DNA of 35,527 nt from Pelosinus propionicus DSM 13327 (GTDB lineage Bacteria > Bacillota > Negativicutes > DSM-13327). The position numbers were made by a program, and so were the translations under genes. The notes beneath the pieces are model-generated. The model was not told the DNA's origin. It made no database searches and saw nothing but the letters and a program-made list of their open reading frames with translations. The DNA is taken from positions 1-35,527 of the forward strand of contig NZ_FOTS01000055.1 of the NCBI RefSeq assembly GCF_900114615.1. Reading direction: 5' to 3'. Shown here in pieces: positions 33,857 to 35,527 of this stretch (the first letter of the stretch is position 1; every line of letters begins with the position of its first letter).

Positions 33857-34351
33857 ATGAAAACAGAAAAAAACTTAGGTGATGGATTTGCTGGAGAATC
33901 TCAAGCAAATATAAAGTACTTAGCATTTGCTAAAAAGGCAGAAGCCGATGGTTTCCCACAGGCAGCTAAATTATTCCGTGCAACTGCTGAAGCAGAAATC
34001 ATTCATGCCCATGCTCATTTGAAAGCCCTAGGTAAAATCAAAACAACCGCTGATAATTTACAGGCTGCTATTGATGGTGAAACCTATGAGTTTAGCGAAA
34101 TGTATCCTCAATTCATTAAAGAAGCAAAAGAGGAAGAAAATACGGCAGCAGCGATACGTTCCTTTACATTAGCAAATGAAGCTGAAAAAGTACATGCTGT
34201 TTTGTACAAGAAAGCTCTCGATACTTTAGATAATCAAGAATCCTTCCCTTACTATCTCTGTACTGTTTGCGGTCACATCCATGAAGGCAGCGCTCCAGAT
34301 TCCTGTCCAATTTGTGGTGCAAAAGCACAAGCCTACAAAAAATTCGATTAA
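33857..34351 (+). CDS. Rubrerythrin
   Basis: 164 residues. It reduces hydrogen peroxide in anaerobes. The four-helix di-iron domain (about 1-125) has ESQANIKYLAFAKKAEADG, an E-x-x-H-A-H-A-H block (AEIIHAHAHLK) and a second E-x-x-H pair in LANEAEKVHAVLYKKAL. The C-terminal rubredoxin-like domain has two C-x-x-C pairs, CTVCGHIHEG and CPICGA, for one Fe. Compared with classical 190-residue rubrerythrins it is slightly short, a common form in Clostridia and Negativicutes. RBS GGAGG precedes the ATG. It fits with the flavodiiron protein as oxygen defence. Confidence 0.96.
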   Translation: MKTEKNLGDGFAGESQANIKYLAFAKKAEADGFPQAAKLFRATAEAEIIHAHAHLKALGKIKTTADNLQAAIDGETYEFSEMYPQFIKEAKEEENTAAAIRSFTLANEAEKVHAVLYKKALDTLDNQESFPYYLCTVCGHIHEGSAPDSCPICGAKAQAYKKFD

Positions 34352-34372
34352 ATATATTTTTCACTATACATA

Positions 34373-34405
34373 GAAAGACCACTTCATTTCTGAGGTGGTC
34401 TTTTC
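34373..34405. terminator. Bidirectional terminator between rubrerythrin and carbonic anhydrase
   Basis: GAAAGACCACTTC pairs with GAGGTGGTCTTTTC around a short loop, with A and T tracts on the two sides. The two flanking genes converge on it. Confidence 0.85.
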
Positions 34406-34408
34406 TGC

Positions 34409-34975
34409 TTATATTTTATAACCATTCACCACAATTTTAACTTCTCCTGTCTGGGGATTAAATATTAATCCATGTACAGGCACATCATTGGGGATTAAAG
34501 GATTTTTACAAATCTTTTGCACTACCTCTTCTACATTGTCAATCGGATGATGAAAGTGATCTAGCCAGTCCTCTAACTCTTTTTCTACCATTTTAAGTGC
34601 ATCAGGAGAAATACCACGATCTAGCATCTTACGAACTAATTCTTTTGATGATGCATGTGCGATCCCACAATCCATATGCCCAATCACAAAAATCTCTTTT
34701 ACTCCCAATTCAAAGATACTTACCACCAAGCTGCGAATCGTAGCTTCAAAAGGTCCTGTCACAGAGTTGCCTGCATTTTTAATTACCTTTGCTTCTCCTC
34801 TTCTAATCCCTAAAGCGGGCTCTAAGAAATCAACTAAACGAGTATCCATGCAAGTAAAAATTGCTAATTCACGTTTTGGAATCTTACTTGACCAAGGACA
34901 ATAATCAACATAGTCATTAGGTAATTTCTTTATAAAGTTATCATTTGCCTTTAACATTTCTTCTAAAATGCTCAT
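34409..34975 (-). CDS. Beta-class carbonic anhydrase
   Basis: 188 residues. It interconverts CO2 and bicarbonate. Zinc ligands are visible: Cys and the Asp-Arg dyad in IFTCMDTRLVDF (near 40-51), and His and Cys in VIGHMDCGIAHASS (near 99-112). The protein is short and lacks long extensions, resembling the compact mycobacterial Rv1284-like group. AGGGAG is six bases before the ATG. It stands alone, convergent with rubrerythrin. Confidence 0.93.
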   Translation of the reverse strand: MSILEEMLKANDNFIKKLPNDYVDYCPWSSKIPKRELAIFTCMDTRLVDFLEPALGIRRGEAKVIKNAGNSVTGPFEATIRSLVVSIFELGVKEIFVIGHMDCGIAHASSKELVRKMLDRGISPDALKMVEKELEDWLDHFHHPIDNVEEVVQKICKNPLIPNDVPVHGLIFNPQTGEVKIVVNGYKI

Positions 34976-35278
34976 ATAGCTCTCCCTTAAAGATATCTAT
35001 ATCTTTACTATTGTTAATAACTTTATGATTTTTAAAAAACTATGTATTAATATATTATTTTTTTTATAAATAATAGCAAATTTATTTTTAAAAAATCGTT
35101 TTTTTCTAAATTATATTTGATAATACACAGAATAATCCCCAATTGTTTATAATTGCATATAACTCTCTTTTACACTTTTAGTGTATCCACAAGTCAAGAA
35201 GAGCATTCTTCTAGCAATCCGTTTTATTTTAATCTACATTAACGAAAAAATAACAATCTCACTTAAGAACAATATGAC
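34976..35278. other. AT-rich intergenic region between carbonic anhydrase and the rRNA terminator
   Basis: About 300 bases, very AT-rich, with no gene. A weak minus-strand promoter (TTGACT with TGTAAA 17 bases on, near 35175-35203) might serve the carbonic anhydrase gene. I see nothing else. Confidence 0.4.
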
Positions 35279-35308
35279 AAAAAGCACTCATAAAAATGAG
35301 TGCTTTTT
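35279..35308 (-). terminator. Terminator of the rRNA operon
   Basis: AAAAAGCACTCA and TGAGTGCTTTTT form a 12-bp stem with a 6-base loop directly after the 5S gene on the minus strand. Confidence 0.88.
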
Positions 35309-35312
35309 ATTT

Positions 35313-35429
35313 AACCAGCAACTACCTATCCTCCCAGGCCGTTTCCAACCAAGTACTTTCGGCGTATAAGGGCTTAACTACTGTGTTCGGTATGGGAACA
35401 GGTGGAACCCCTTAGCTATCGTCACTGGA
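35313..35429 (-). rRNA. rrf: 5S ribosomal RNA
   Basis: About 117 bases. Conserved 5S segments are seen on the minus strand: CCACCTGTTCCCATACCGAA, CACAGTAGTTAAGC, GCCGAAAGTACTTGG and CCTGGGAGGATAGG. The ends pair: CCAGTGAC (5') with GTTGCTGG (3') over eight positions, which sets the boundaries to within a few bases. It is the last gene of an rRNA operon whose 23S gene would lie beyond the right edge. Confidence 0.96.
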
Positions 35430-35527
35430 TTTAAAGTTTTTAGAAGTACATATAAATATGTTCCTTCAAAACTTCACAGAAGAAAGACTGCATGTTAGTC
35501 GCTAACAGCCAAGCTGCTAACTTGTTT
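35430..35527 (-). other. 23S-5S internal spacer (partial)
   Basis: The sequence upstream of 5S continues AT-rich to the window edge without a recognisable tRNA or the 23S 3' end. It is taken as spacer of the rRNA operon. Confidence 0.55.

Noticed and set aside
1-35527. CRISPR array, tRNA gene, phage or defence system
   Set aside because: No regularly spaced direct repeats, no cloverleaf with a T-loop consensus and no recognisable defence or phage genes were seen; the unknown genes are small and mostly membrane or secreted proteins.

Overview
The window is low-GC Firmicutes DNA from an anaerobic spore former. SigH, a SpoIIP-type protein, CtsR/McsA/McsB/ClpC, DisA, flavodiiron protein and rubrerythrin all fit this. 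The gene content and style (fused IspDF, ThyX beside MrnC, PPi-type phosphofructokinase, CarD next to YacL, a sigma-54 dha operon) suggest a Negativicutes/Sporomusaceae organism such as Pelosinus. That placement is inference; no taxon was checked by search.

Layout, left to right. (1) 1-322: the 3' end of an IS1182-like transposase and its flank, ending in a long hairpin. (2) 340-9760, minus strand: pfk, sigH, yacP/rae1, a VanW-domain protein, rlmB, thyX, mrnC, cysS, cysE. The cysE-cysS-mrnC-thyX run is preceded by a cysteine-specific T-box leader with a near-consensus promoter. (3) 9761-15951, mostly minus: gltX, a small secreted protein, ispDF, yacL, carD. One plus-strand zinc-ribbon membrane protein sits in this run. 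(4) 16255-18334, plus: a MazG-like small protein, a SpoIIP-family protein and a short membrane protein that shares a domain with it. (5) 18358-25445, minus: ctsR-mcsA-mcsB-clpC, then radA-disA, with CtsR-type sites in the promoter. Regions 2 to 5 follow the well-known Bacillus/Clostridia order from ctsR to sigH, with extra plus-strand genes at two junctions. (6) 25829-28012: flavodiiron protein and a FabK/nitronate-monooxygenase-like flavoenzyme. (7) 28298-28765, plus: a SpeD-family protein lacking the residue that makes the pyruvoyl cofactor. (8) 28852-33702, minus: dhaK-dhaL-dhaM, an HPr-like protein, and upstream a sigma-54 activator that itself starts with an HPr-like domain. A clear -24/-12 promoter precedes dhaK. 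(9) 33857-34975: rubrerythrin and a beta-carbonic anhydrase. (10) 35279-35527: 5S rRNA with its terminator and part of the 23S-5S spacer, the tail of a minus-strand rRNA operon.

The strongest points for a second look are the SpeD homologue without its cleavage serine, the HPr-headed sigma-54 regulator with its dha promoter, the domain shared by the SpoIIP-like protein and its small neighbour, a structured ~165-bp intergenic inverted repeat near 5654-5818, and a pair of 76-bp inverted repeats at 5889 and 29208. No CRISPR array, tRNA gene, phage or defence island was seen.
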